Shown: positions 56,193 through 64,000 of the stretch, piece after piece
Numbering within the stretch: position 1 is the stretch's first letter
How the letters are laid out: each line of letters starts with the position of its first letter
NCBI GenBank assembly: GCA_016705685.1
Contig: JADJLB010000010.1
Coordinates: forward strand, 310,001 to 374,000
Reading direction: 5' to 3'
Source: Propionivibrio sp.
Lineage (GTDB): Bacteria; Pseudomonadota; Gammaproteobacteria; Burkholderiales; Rhodocyclaceae
DNA length: 64,000 bases
Notes under the pieces: generated by a model
Told to the model about the DNA's origin: nothing
Databases searched by the model: none
What the model saw: only the letters and a program-made list of their open reading frames with translations
Translations under genes and position numbers: made by a program

Positions 56193-56354
56193 TGACCGTC
56201 CGATTTCTAACTTGTGCGGCAGCTTTCCCTATCACGCCAGTTCCGCTTTGAGTCGAATTGAGACCTTGGAACCGGGTTCTATATATTTCCGTCCGACTGC
56301 TCAACAGCATGCCATTGCAATGTTGATTGCAATATCACCGATGACTGAATCCTG

Positions 56355-57715
56355 ATGAATCTTGGTACCCCCCGCCCATCGACGTTGATCGCACCGAAGG
56401 CACTGTTAGCGAAATCACTGCAGGACTGGCTGGTGCACCTCGAAGGCCTCCATCCCAAAGGGCAGGCTGGAATCGAGCTCGGGTTGGAGCGGTCAACCGC
56501 GTCAAGGCAACGTTGCAGCAAACTCAGGACTGCCCGCTGATCGTCGTCGGCGGCACCAACGGCAAGGGCTCGACCTGCGCTTATCTGGAAGCCATCTATC
56601 GCTACGCCGGTTACCGAGTTGGATGCTATACCTCGCCGCATTTGCTGGACTATAACGAACGCATACGCGTCGACCAACGGCCGGTCGATGACGAAACGCT
56701 TTGTCAGGCTTTCGCCAGAGTCGAGGCGGCCAGACTCGCCGCCGGCAGCGTTGCGCTGACCTATTTCGAGTTTGGCACGCTGGCCGCCTGGGAAGTATTC
56801 GCCGCGTGCCAGGCCGAGGTCGTCATCCTCGAAGTGGGTCTGGGCGGGCGGCTCGACGCGGTCAATGTCTACGATGCCGATTGTGCAGTGGTGACGGGGA
56901 TTGCCCTGGATCACACCGCATGGCTAGGATCGACGCGCGAAGCCATCGGTTTTGAAAAAGCAGGAATCTTCCGCACCGGCGTGCCGGCAATCTGCAGCGA
57001 CCCCGAACCGCCGCAATCGCTGCTGGATCATGCGGCCGGAATTGGCGCCGATCTTCGCTTGCTCGGCCGCGATTTCGGCTATTTCGGCGACAAGGCGCAA
57101 TGGACGTTCTGATGCGCGACAGGCAGAGTCTGGACGAAGGCGCGGTGTTCCGCCGCGGCGGCCTGGGCCAACCCGGCGTTGCGCGGCGCCCGCCAGTTGC
57201 GCAATGCCTCGGCGGCGCTCGCCGTGTGCGAGGCGCTCAAGCAGGTGCTGCCGGTATCGATGCAGGCGATTCGACGCGGGCTCATTGAACTGGAGTTGCC
57301 GGGTCGTTTTCAGGTTTTGCCCGGGCGGCCAGCAGTGGTGCTCGATGTGGCACACAATCCGCAAGCACTGGCTGGTCTGGCGGACAACCTCGGCAACATG
57401 GGGTTTTTCGAGAAGACCATCGCCGTCGTCGGCATGCTCGCTGACAAGGATATCGCCGGCGCGCTGCAAGCTTTGCGCGGCAAGGTCGACGTCTGGCTGC
57501 TGACCGGACTGGAAGTGCCGCGCGGCGCGCCAGCGGGAACGCTGGCCGCCGTCGTAGCCGACAGCCAGCTGGGTGGCAGCGTCGCGTGCTTTGCCTCTCC
57601 GGAAGAAGCCTACGCCAGCGCCGCCAAGCAGGCCGGGGAAAATGATAGAATCCTCGTCTTTGGGTCGTTCCATACGGTGGCAGCCGTCATGCGCGCGCTG
57701 AAACTGCGCCGCTGA
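56355..57715 (+). pseudogene. folC: Folylpolyglutamate/dihydrofolate synthase, three frameshifts
   Basis: FolC adds glutamate to dihydropteroate and folates. The ATP loop VVGGTNGKGSTCAYLEA, SPHLLDYNERIRV and the late VLDVAHNPQALAGLA are clear. One base is missing at 56491 (GLER then VNRVKATLQQ), one at 57110-57111 (QWTF then WMRDRQ), and one is extra in GGG at 57166-57168 (then ANPALRGARQLRN). Corrected, it is about 453 residues. It normally follows accD directly; here 6 kb of inserted DNA separates them. FolC is essential in most bacteria, so sequence errors are likely. Confidence 0.9.
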
Positions 57716-57773
57716 TCAATCCAAGCTCGCTGGCTTACCATTCGAACCTGTTTACTCAACTCGTCAGAACACG

Positions 57774-58442
57774 ATGTCCGACTCCCCAGATGCCAATTTG
57801 CAGTTAAAAAAGCGGGCGCGCCGTCGCCTGGTCGGCGCAATTGCCTTTGCCGGCTTGGCCGCCGTGGTGTTGCCGATGATCATGGACGAAGAGCCGAAGC
57901 AGCAGATCCAGGACATCCAGATACGCATCCCCGGTCAGGATCAGACCCCGTTCAATCCCAAGGTCGGCAAACCGGCCACCTCGCCTGCAAGCAGCGATCG
58001 ATCGGCCGCATCGGGCAAGACAGAAACGGTACCCGCGCCACCGGTCCCCAATACAGCCAAGACGGTCGAAGCGCCGCCGTTGAACAAGGCGGGAGACAAG
58101 CCGCCTGAACCCGCGGGCAAAGCCGCCGCCAAAGAGCCTCTGCAAGCGGCAGCGAGTTCCGCCGGCAAGACGGAAGATGTTGTTTTAAGCGCCATCGCCA
58201 AGAGCACCGGCGGCCAGTACATCATTCTGATCGGTGCTTTTTCCAATCCGGCGAACGTCAAGCAATTGCAGACCAAAATCGGCGAACTGGGCGTCAAGGT
58301 GTTTACCGAGCCGCTGGATTCGCCCGGTGGAAAGAAGACACGCGTACGCGCCGGCCCCTTTGACAGCCGCGAAGCCGCCGACAAGGCGCTCGACAAGATG
58401 AAACGTATAGGCGTCAACGGGGTCATAGCTGCCAAACAATGA
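57774..58442 (+). CDS. SPOR-domain protein (DedD-like)
   Basis: A 222-residue bitopic protein: short basic N terminus (KKRARRRLVG), one transmembrane helix at about residues 22-40, a Pro/Ala/Lys-rich periplasmic linker and a C-terminal SPOR domain (YIILIGAFSNPANVKQLQTK, then RVRAGPFDSREAADKALDKM) that binds denuded septal peptidoglycan. The position between folC and cvpA is that of DedD. Intact, unlike its neighbours. It overlaps cvpA by 4 bp. Confidence 0.9.
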   Translation: MSDSPDANLQLKKRARRRLVGAIAFAGLAAVVLPMIMDEEPKQQIQDIQIRIPGQDQTPFNPKVGKPATSPASSDRSAASGKTETVPAPPVPNTAKTVEAPPLNKAGDKPPEPAGKAAAKEPLQAAASSAGKTEDVVLSAIAKSTGGQYIILIGAFSNPANVKQLQTKIGELGVKVFTEPLDSPGGKKTRVRAGPFDSREAADKALDKMKRIGVNGVIAAKQ

Positions 58443-58929
58443 CTGTTTTCGATTACGTTGTTATCACTCTGGTTGTGGCTTCCGCAGTACTGGGTCTTTG
58501 GCGTGGCGTAGTGGGCGAAATCATCGCGCTGGTGGCGTGGGTCTTGGCCTTCTTTGCCGCAAAGTGGTGGGGGACTGAGTTGGCTCAAACGTTCTTTTCC
58601 GGAATATCCGACCCCGCCGTGCGCATCTGTGCCGCCTGGGCAAGCGTATTCGTCGTTGTGCTGGTATTGATGGCGCTGTTGCGTCTGGCCATGCGGGGCT
58701 TGCTCAAGGCGCTGGGTCTGAGTCTCAGCGATCGCCTGCTGGGTATCGTTTTCGGCGTGGCACGCGGCCTGGTCATCGTTCTGGCGCTGGTTGCCGTTGG
58801 CGGATGACCCAGGTACCGAAAGAGAAATGGTGGACCGAGGCTTATCTTTCAGCACCCCTTGAGACGTCGGTGCTGGCCGGCAAGCCCTGGTTACCGCCGG
58901 ATGTGTCCAAACGTATTCGTTTCAGGTAG
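58439..58929 (+). pseudogene. cvpA: CvpA family membrane protein, one frameshift near the end
   Basis: A small membrane protein with four helices (FDYVVITLVVASAVLGLWRG at the start), linked genetically to colicin V and purF. The clean frame ends after VALVAVGG at 58807; restoring one missing A at about 58804 continues MTQVPKEKWWTEAYLS and ends RIRFR at 58929, 163 residues, the normal length. It is followed 8 bp later by purF. Confidence 0.88.
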
Positions 58930-58937
58930 GGAATCTT

Positions 58938-60464
58938 ATGTGCGGTATTCTGGGGGTCGTTGCCACCTCGCCGGTAAATCAACTGCTCTATGACGGGTTG
59001 ATGGTGCTGCAACATCGCGGACAGGATGCTGCCGGCATCGCCACAGGAGAAAGCGACGCCTTCCACATGCACAAGGGCTCCGGCCTGGTGCGCGATGTTT
59101 TCCGCACGCGCAACATGCGGGCGCTGCCCGGCAATATGGGCATTGCGCATTGTCGCTATCCGACGGCCGGGTCGTCTTCGGACTCTGCCGAGTCGCAGCC
59201 GTTCTACGTGAATTCACCCTTCGGTCTGGTGCTGGCGCACAACGGCAACCTGACCAACACCGAGCAGTTGCAGGAAGAAATGTTCCGGCAGGATCTGCGT
59301 CACATCAACACCAATTCGGATTCCGAGGTTCTGCTCAACGTGCTGGCGCATGAACTGCAGGAATCGGCCAAGGGATTCCGTCTCGATCTGGACACCATTT
59401 TTGCTGCGGTTGCCGGCGTGCACCGGCGTTGCAAGGGCGCTTATGCCGTGGTGGTGCTGATCGCCGGCTATGGCCTGCTCGCCTTTCGCGACCCCTATGG
59501 CATACGTCCGCTGGTCATTGGCGTCAATGAAACGCCCAAGGGCGCCGAATATCTGCTGGCATCGGAGTCGGTAGCGCTCGATACGCTGGGATATCGCGTC
59601 TTGCGCGATGTCGCGCCGGGCGAAGCGGTATTCGTCGATATGGCGCATCAGATGCACCATCGGCAATGCGCCCACCACCCGGTGCTTTCGCCGTGCATTT
59701 TCGAGTATGTGTATCTGGCGCGCCCGGATTCGGTGATCGACGGTGTATCGGTCTACGAAACGCGCCTGCGCATGGGCGAACATCTGGCCGACAAGGTGGC
59801 CAGAGAGCTTCCCGTCGAAGATATCGACGTAGTCATCCCGATTCCCGATTCAAGCCGCCCGGCAGCCATGCAACTGGCGCAGCGCCTGGGCATTCCGTAT
59901 CGTGAAGGGTATGTCAAGAACCGCTACATCGGCCGTACCTTCATCATGCCCGGGCAATCGACCCGAAAAAATTCGGTGCGTCAGAAACTCAATACCGTGG
60001 GCCAGGAATTCAAAGGCAAACGCGTTCTGCTGGTCGACGATTCAATCGTCCGCGGCACGACCAGCCGCGAGATCGTCGAAATGGCTCGGGCAGCCGGAGC
60101 GCGCAAGGTGTATTTCGCTTCGGCGGCGCCACCGGTGCGCTTTCCGAATGTTTACGGTATCGATATGCCAACGCGCAGCGAACTCATCGCGACCGGCCGC
60201 ACCGACGCGGATATCTGTCTCGAAATCGGCGCCGATGCGCTCGTCTATCAGGATCTCGATGCGCTCAAAGCGTCGGTACGCGAACTGAAGCAAGGGCTGA
60301 GCAGCTTCGATTGCTCATGCTTTGACGGCCAGTATGTGACCGGCGATGTCACGGCCGAGTATCTTGATGCCATCGAACAGACGCGCGAGGGGAAAATCGC
60401 AGCGAGCCGGGTCGATGGCGGCGATTCGCGCCAGCTGCATCTCAACCTTAATTCAGGACGTTGA
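58938..60464 (+). CDS. purF: Amidophosphoribosyltransferase
   Basis: A 508-residue enzyme for the first step of purine synthesis (PRPP plus glutamine to phosphoribosylamine). The N-terminal nucleophile follows the initiator Met in MCGILGVVATSP, the glutaminase part has VLQHRGQDAAGIATG, and the PRPP-binding motif is VLLVDDSIVRGTTSREIV. Intact. GuaC at 7518 would feed into the same purine network. Confidence 0.97.
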   Translation: MCGILGVVATSPVNQLLYDGLMVLQHRGQDAAGIATGESDAFHMHKGSGLVRDVFRTRNMRALPGNMGIAHCRYPTAGSSSDSAESQPFYVNSPFGLVLAHNGNLTNTEQLQEEMFRQDLRHINTNSDSEVLLNVLAHELQESAKGFRLDLDTIFAAVAGVHRRCKGAYAVVVLIAGYGLLAFRDPYGIRPLVIGVNETPKGAEYLLASESVALDTLGYRVLRDVAPGEAVFVDMAHQMHHRQCAHHPVLSPCIFEYVYLARPDSVIDGVSVYETRLRMGEHLADKVARELPVEDIDVVIPIPDSSRPAAMQLAQRLGIPYREGYVKNRYIGRTFIMPGQSTRKNSVRQKLNTVGQEFKGKRVLLVDDSIVRGTTSREIVEMARAAGARKVYFASAAPPVRFPNVYGIDMPTRSELIATGRTDADICLEIGADALVYQDLDALKASVRELKQGLSSFDCSCFDGQYVTGDVTAEYLDAIEQTREGKIAASRVDGGDSRQLHLNLNSGR

Positions 60465-60468
60465 ACCC

Positions 60469-61644
60469 ATGCCTCAGAAGTATCAGCTTGAAACTCTTTC
60501 GGTGCGCGCAGGACAGGCAAGAACCCAGTTCAACGAGCACTCCGAAGCGCTCTACCTGACCTCCAGCTATGTTTTTGACAACGCCGCACAGGCCGCCGCT
60601 CGCTTTTCCGGCGAAGAGGACGGGAACGTCTATTCGCGGTTCACCAATCCCACCGTGACCGCTTTTCAGGAACGACTGGCCGCACTTGAGGGCGCCGAGG
60701 CCTGTGTCGCCACGGCCTCGGGCATGTCGGCCATCCTCTCGCTGGTCATGGCCCTGTGCAGTGCCGGCGACCATATCGTCGCCTCGACGGGTTTGTTTGG
60801 CGCAACCCAGCAACTGCTGGGCAATATCATGACGCGTTTTGGCGTGCAAACCAGCTTCGTCTCGCAAACAAAAGTCGACACCTGGGAAGCGGCAATCCGC
60901 CCGGAGACCAAACTGTTTTTCCTCGAAACACCTTCCAATCCACTGACTGAAATTGCCGACATTTCGGCGCTGGTCGCCATCGCCCATGCACGAGGCATCC
61001 TCGTGGCCGTCGACAACTGCTTCTGCACACCGATCCTGCAGCGCCCGCTGGATCTGGGCGCCGATCTCGTCGTGCATTCGGCAACCAAATTTCTTGACGG
61101 TCAGGGACGGGTGCTCGGCGGAGCCGTCGCCGGGGAAAAGAAACTGACCGACGAAGTGCTGCGATTCCTGCGCACTGCCGGACCGACGCTGTCGGCCTTC
61201 AATGCCTGGGTCCTGCTCAAGGGATTGGAAACGCTCAAGATCAGGCTTGAAGCCCAGTCGAACAAAGCCTTGGAACTCGCCCGCTGGCTCGAATCGCACC
61301 CCAAGGTGGCACGGACCTATTATCCCGGACTCGAATCGCACCCGCAGTTTGAACTTGCCAAGCGCCAGCAGAAAAGCGGCGGCGCTATCGTTGCCTTTGA
61401 AGTCAAGGGTTCGCGTAGCGAGGCGTGGCGGGTTGTCGATAATTGCCGCCTGCTTTCGATCACGGCGAACCTCGGTGACACAAAAACGACGCTGACACAC
61501 CCGGCGACGACAACGCATGGTCGTATCACGCCCGAACAGCGTGCCGCAAGCGGGATCACCGAATCCTTGCTGCGCGTCGCCGTTGGACTGGAAGCGGTAG
61601 TCGATCTGCAAAATGATCTGGATGCCGGGTTGTCGCTGATTTAA
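60469..61644 (+). CDS. metZ: O-succinylhomoserine sulfhydrylase
   Basis: A 391-residue PLP enzyme (Cys/Met metabolism family) that makes homocysteine directly from O-succinylhomoserine and sulfide. The PLP lysine is in VVHSATKFLDGQGRVLGGAV. The purF-metZ order is typical of betaproteobacteria and pseudomonads. ATG 60469 is 4 bp after the purF stop; an upstream in-frame start inside purF was rejected. Confidence 0.93.
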   Translation: MPQKYQLETLSVRAGQARTQFNEHSEALYLTSSYVFDNAAQAAARFSGEEDGNVYSRFTNPTVTAFQERLAALEGAEACVATASGMSAILSLVMALCSAGDHIVASTGLFGATQQLLGNIMTRFGVQTSFVSQTKVDTWEAAIRPETKLFFLETPSNPLTEIADISALVAIAHARGILVAVDNCFCTPILQRPLDLGADLVVHSATKFLDGQGRVLGGAVAGEKKLTDEVLRFLRTAGPTLSAFNAWVLLKGLETLKIRLEAQSNKALELARWLESHPKVARTYYPGLESHPQFELAKRQQKSGGAIVAFEVKGSRSEAWRVVDNCRLLSITANLGDTKTTLTHPATTTHGRITPEQRAASGITESLLRVAVGLEAVVDLQNDLDAGLSLI

Positions 61645-61672
61645 ACGGCATTGAAACTGGTCTCGGAAAACT

Positions 61673-61951
61673 TCAGTCTTCCCCTTCGGAAACCCCGAAC
61701 TCCCGATCAAGCGCGTTCATATATTTGACATAAATCCAGATGATGAACAAATAGATCAGCAGCGCCCCTTGAGACCCCATGTAAAAGCCAAACGGGATTC
61801 CAAACAAGGAAAACTTGCTCAGCTCGTGGGCGAAATAGCTGACGACAAAAGTCACCACAAACCAGAGGGCCAGGAGGATCCCGGTGATTCGCAACGTCCG
61901 TTTCCAGTACGCTTTGTGCCTTTGCGTTATGAGCATCCGATGGTCATCCAA
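61673..61951 (-). CDS. DUF4212 small subunit of a sodium/solute symporter
   Basis: A 92-residue protein with two transmembrane helices (about 20-42 and 58-80) and the family hallmark FGIPFGFYMGSQGALLIYLFI. DUF4212 proteins are the small partner of VC_2705-type sodium/solute symporters. It is 18 bp downstream of the symporter gene, read in the same direction. An internal Met at residue 6 is a possible start. Confidence 0.9.
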   Translation of the reverse strand: MDDHRMLITQRHKAYWKRTLRITGILLALWFVVTFVVSYFAHELSKFSLFGIPFGFYMGSQGALLIYLFIIWIYVKYMNALDREFGVSEGED

Positions 61952-61969
61952 ACGCGCGACGCGTCCCCT

Positions 61970-64000
61970 TCAGCGGTTGAATCCGGGGGAACGGACGCTT
62001 TCAATGAAGTTCTGTGTCTCTGATTTGGGTGGCTTCCCGATCAGGCTGACAACAATAATGGTTACAAACCCGGTGGCCACTCCCCAGATTCCGGCGGATG
62101 TTGACTCGATTCCCAGCCATGGCTCCATGCCTATGCCATGGATTCCAAGCCATGGTATGGAGTTGAACTGAACGCGCACCAGATAATATACCGTCACGAG
62201 CAAGCCAAGTGCCATACCACTGACAGCGCCCGTCTTGTTGGCGCCTTTCCAGAAGATACCAAGCACCAGCGCCGGGAAAAAGGCGGAAGCAGCCAGGGAG
62301 AACGCCCAGGCCACCAGCGAAAGTATGTCGGCGGGTCTTTGTGAGGCGACGATGGCCGCCAGCACCGCGGCAATAAGCAGCATCGTTTTGGAAACGACCA
62401 GACGCCATTCCGTTTTGGCATCGGGACGAAAAACCTTGTAGTACAGATCGTGCGAAAAAGCACCGGCGATGGTTAGCAACAAACCGTCTGCGGTGGACAA
62501 GGCGGCGGCCAGCGCTCCCGCCGCAACCAGCCCGGAAATCACGTAAGGCAAGCCGGCGATCTCGGGCAGCGCCAGAACAATTACATCGGGATTGAGGTTG
62601 AGTTCAGCGAACTGCAGTATCCCGTCATGGTTGATGTCCTCGATCGACACCAGCCCTATCCGGCTCCACGCACTAACCCAGTTAGGCAACTGCTCAATGC
62701 TCGAACCGACCAGATTCGAGTAAATCTCGTACTTGGCGAAAACGGCATAGGCGGGTGCGGTGATATAGAAGACCAGAATAAACAGCAGCGACCAAAATAC
62801 GGAACTGCGTGCCTCGCGAACACTGGGCGTTGTGTAATAGCGCATCAGGACGTGCGGCAATGCGGCCGTGCCGACCATCAGACAAAACACCAGGGTCACA
62901 AAATTGAGCCGCGCTGAATGATTGGCGGCCTTGTCTTTGTCCTTTTCCTTGTCCGGATACGGTGCGGCATGAGGAGTGAGTTCGGTACTCTGCCGGGTAG
63001 CCTGATGCAGCAATGAATCCCAGTAGTCGTAGGCGGCTGGAGTCGATTTTGGGAGTTCACGGCGCTGCCGCTCAAGCGCAAAAACTTCGCTGATATTCAC
63101 CTCGCCGTGCTTCAACTGGTCAATGCTTGTCGAGAGTCTTCGCCGTTCTTCGGCCAGCGAGTCGGGCAGGCCGTCAATCAGCGACTTCAGTGCATCGGCG
63201 CGCGCAAGGTACAGGTTCCGCGCGTTGATCTCGGCCGGGTCGCGCAAAATCTTGTCTTCAAGCCGTTCGATTTTCTGCATTACCTGGCCGTACATGATTT
63301 GAGGCACCGGCACGCCTGTGACCTTGTAGGAAAGGATTGCCACGGGCGCGGTATACGCGACGATCAGGACCATGTACTGCGCAACCTGAGTCCAGGTCAC
63401 GGCACGCATCCCACCGAGAAACGAGCAAATCAGAATTCCAGCCAGGCCGACGATGACTCCGATCTCGAATTGCAAGCCGACCAGGCGACTGGTGATCAGC
63501 CCCACACCGTAAATCTGTGCCACCACGTATACAAATGAAGTCAGCACCGTCGCAAACACGCCGAACAGGCGGGCCATGCTACCGCCATAGCGGGCACCCA
63601 GAAAATCCGGAATCGTATATTGCCCAAAACGTCGCAGGTAAGGCGCAAACAGGAGGGCGATCAACACGAATCCGCCTGTCCAGCCCATGACATACGCCAG
63701 GCCCTGGTACCCCGAAAGATAGAGCGTTCCCGCCAGGCCGATGAACGATGCGGCGCTCATCCAGTCGGCGCCGGTGGCCATGCCGTTGAACAGGGCTGGA
63801 ATTCTTCGGCCGGCGACGTAGTATTCGGCGACGTTGGACGTTCGCGCCATCACACCGATCGTGGCATACAGGCTAACGGTCAGAACTAGAAAGACATATC
63901 CGATCCAGCGCGCAGGCATTCCGTAGTGCTCAAGCACGCCCAGCGCCAGAATGAACAGCAAGAAGCACCCCGTGTAGAGTCCGTAGTACCGGCGAAGTTG
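61970..64000 (-). CDS. Sodium/solute symporter (VC_2705 / acetate-permease-like family), N terminus beyond the window
   Basis: A large membrane transporter; 676 codons are in the window and the frame continues past the right edge (QLRRYYGLYTG is still in frame at 64000). About 13 hydrophobic segments, with AGRRIPALFNGMATGADWMSAAS and ALSTADGLLLTIAGAFSHD typical of sodium-solute symporters for acetate or other carboxylates. A charged insertion with coiled-coil character occupies about residues 235-345, and an EF-hand-like loop DINHDGILQFAE is encoded at 62603-62638. It is co-directional with its DUF4212 partner. Confidence 0.9.
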   Translation of the reverse strand, partial: QLRRYYGLYTGCFLLFILALGVLEHYGMPARWIGYVFLVLTVSLYATIGVMARTSNVAEYYVAGRRIPALFNGMATGADWMSAASFIGLAGTLYLSGYQGLAYVMGWTGGFVLIALLFAPYLRRFGQYTIPDFLGARYGGSMARLFGVFATVLTSFVYVVAQIYGVGLITSRLVGLQFEIGVIVGLAGILICSFLGGMRAVTWTQVAQYMVLIVAYTAPVAILSYKVTGVPVPQIMYGQVMQKIERLEDKILRDPAEINARNLYLARADALKSLIDGLPDSLAEERRRLSTSIDQLKHGEVNISEVFALERQRRELPKSTPAAYDYWDSLLHQATRQSTELTPHAAPYPDKEKDKDKAANHSARLNFVTLVFCLMVGTAALPHVLMRYYTTPSVREARSSVFWSLLFILVFYITAPAYAVFAKYEIYSNLVGSSIEQLPNWVSAWSRIGLVSIEDINHDGILQFAELNLNPDVIVLALPEIAGLPYVISGLVAAGALAAALSTADGLLLTIAGAFSHDLYYKVFRPDAKTEWRLVVSKTMLLIAAVLAAIVASQRPADILSLVAWAFSLAASAFFPALVLGIFWKGANKTGAVSGMALGLLVTVYYLVRVQFNSIPWLGIHGIGMEPWLGIESTSAGIWGVATGFVTIIVVSLIGKPPKSETQNFIESVRSPGFNR

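Noticed and set aside
1-64000. CRISPR arrays, rRNA or tRNA genes, prophage
   Set aside because: No regularly spaced repeats, no cloverleaf or rRNA sequence, and no phage structural genes or integrase were seen.

Overview
This window is a roughly 60% GC chromosomal segment from a betaproteobacterium. Three things point to a Rhodocyclales-like organism: the fimV-truA-trpF-trpB-trpA-accD-folC-dedD-cvpA-purF-metZ gene order, the PHP/YciO/M50/trpS cluster, and a FinR-fpr pair. The lineage is inferred from gene order and protein style; no rRNA or tRNA gene is visible.

Layout. (1) 1-2345, leftward: a tight cluster of PHP phosphoesterase, YciO/Sua5-family protein, M50 protease and trpS (cut by the window edge). 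(2) 2449-9088, rightward: a promoter, a tandem glycine riboswitch ending in an intrinsic terminator, then gcvT, gcvH, gcvP, guaC and a glutathione peroxidase. (3) 9218-21364: an NtrB/NtrC-like two-component pair, a near-perfect sigma-54 promoter, two periplasmic binding proteins, a complete branched-chain-amino-acid-type ABC transporter, an iron-type alcohol dehydrogenase and a GabD-type aldehyde dehydrogenase. This reads as a self-contained sense, import and oxidise module, perhaps for a hydroxy-acid or diol. (4) 21563-25739: FinR-like regulator divergent from fpr, a GcvR-like double-ACT protein and ettA. (5) 25822-41466: housekeeping and sensory genes, including a hemerythrin, fliW, an Hsp33 lacking most of its redox cysteines, a diguanylate cyclase, comEC, a chemoreceptor, a GT39-type glycosyltransferase and lolDC. 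(6) 41811-49349: fimV, a CbiQ-like membrane protein, truA and trpF-trpB-trpA.

(7) 49377-57715 is the unusual region. The usual accD-folC junction is split by about 6 kb. It holds a nucleotidyltransferase/HEPN (MNT-HEPN) toxin-antitoxin pair whose HEPN gene is cut by an IS1182-family-like element (16-bp inverted ends, GGCC target duplication). It also holds a second copy of the last ~540 bp of accD, a broken Mrr-type restriction endonuclease and a broken DUF4145-like gene. (8) 57774-64000: dedD, cvpA, purF, metZ, and a leftward DUF4212/sodium-solute symporter pair cut by the right edge.

From about 48.3 to 58.8 kb nearly every gene carries single-base indels (trpB, trpA, accD, MNT, transposase, mrr, the DUF4145-like gene, folC, cvpA), whereas I see none in the first 48 kb or the last 5 kb. 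Because accD and folC are normally essential, local sequence error is the simplest explanation for many of them, but real decay of the inserted genes cannot be excluded from sequence alone.
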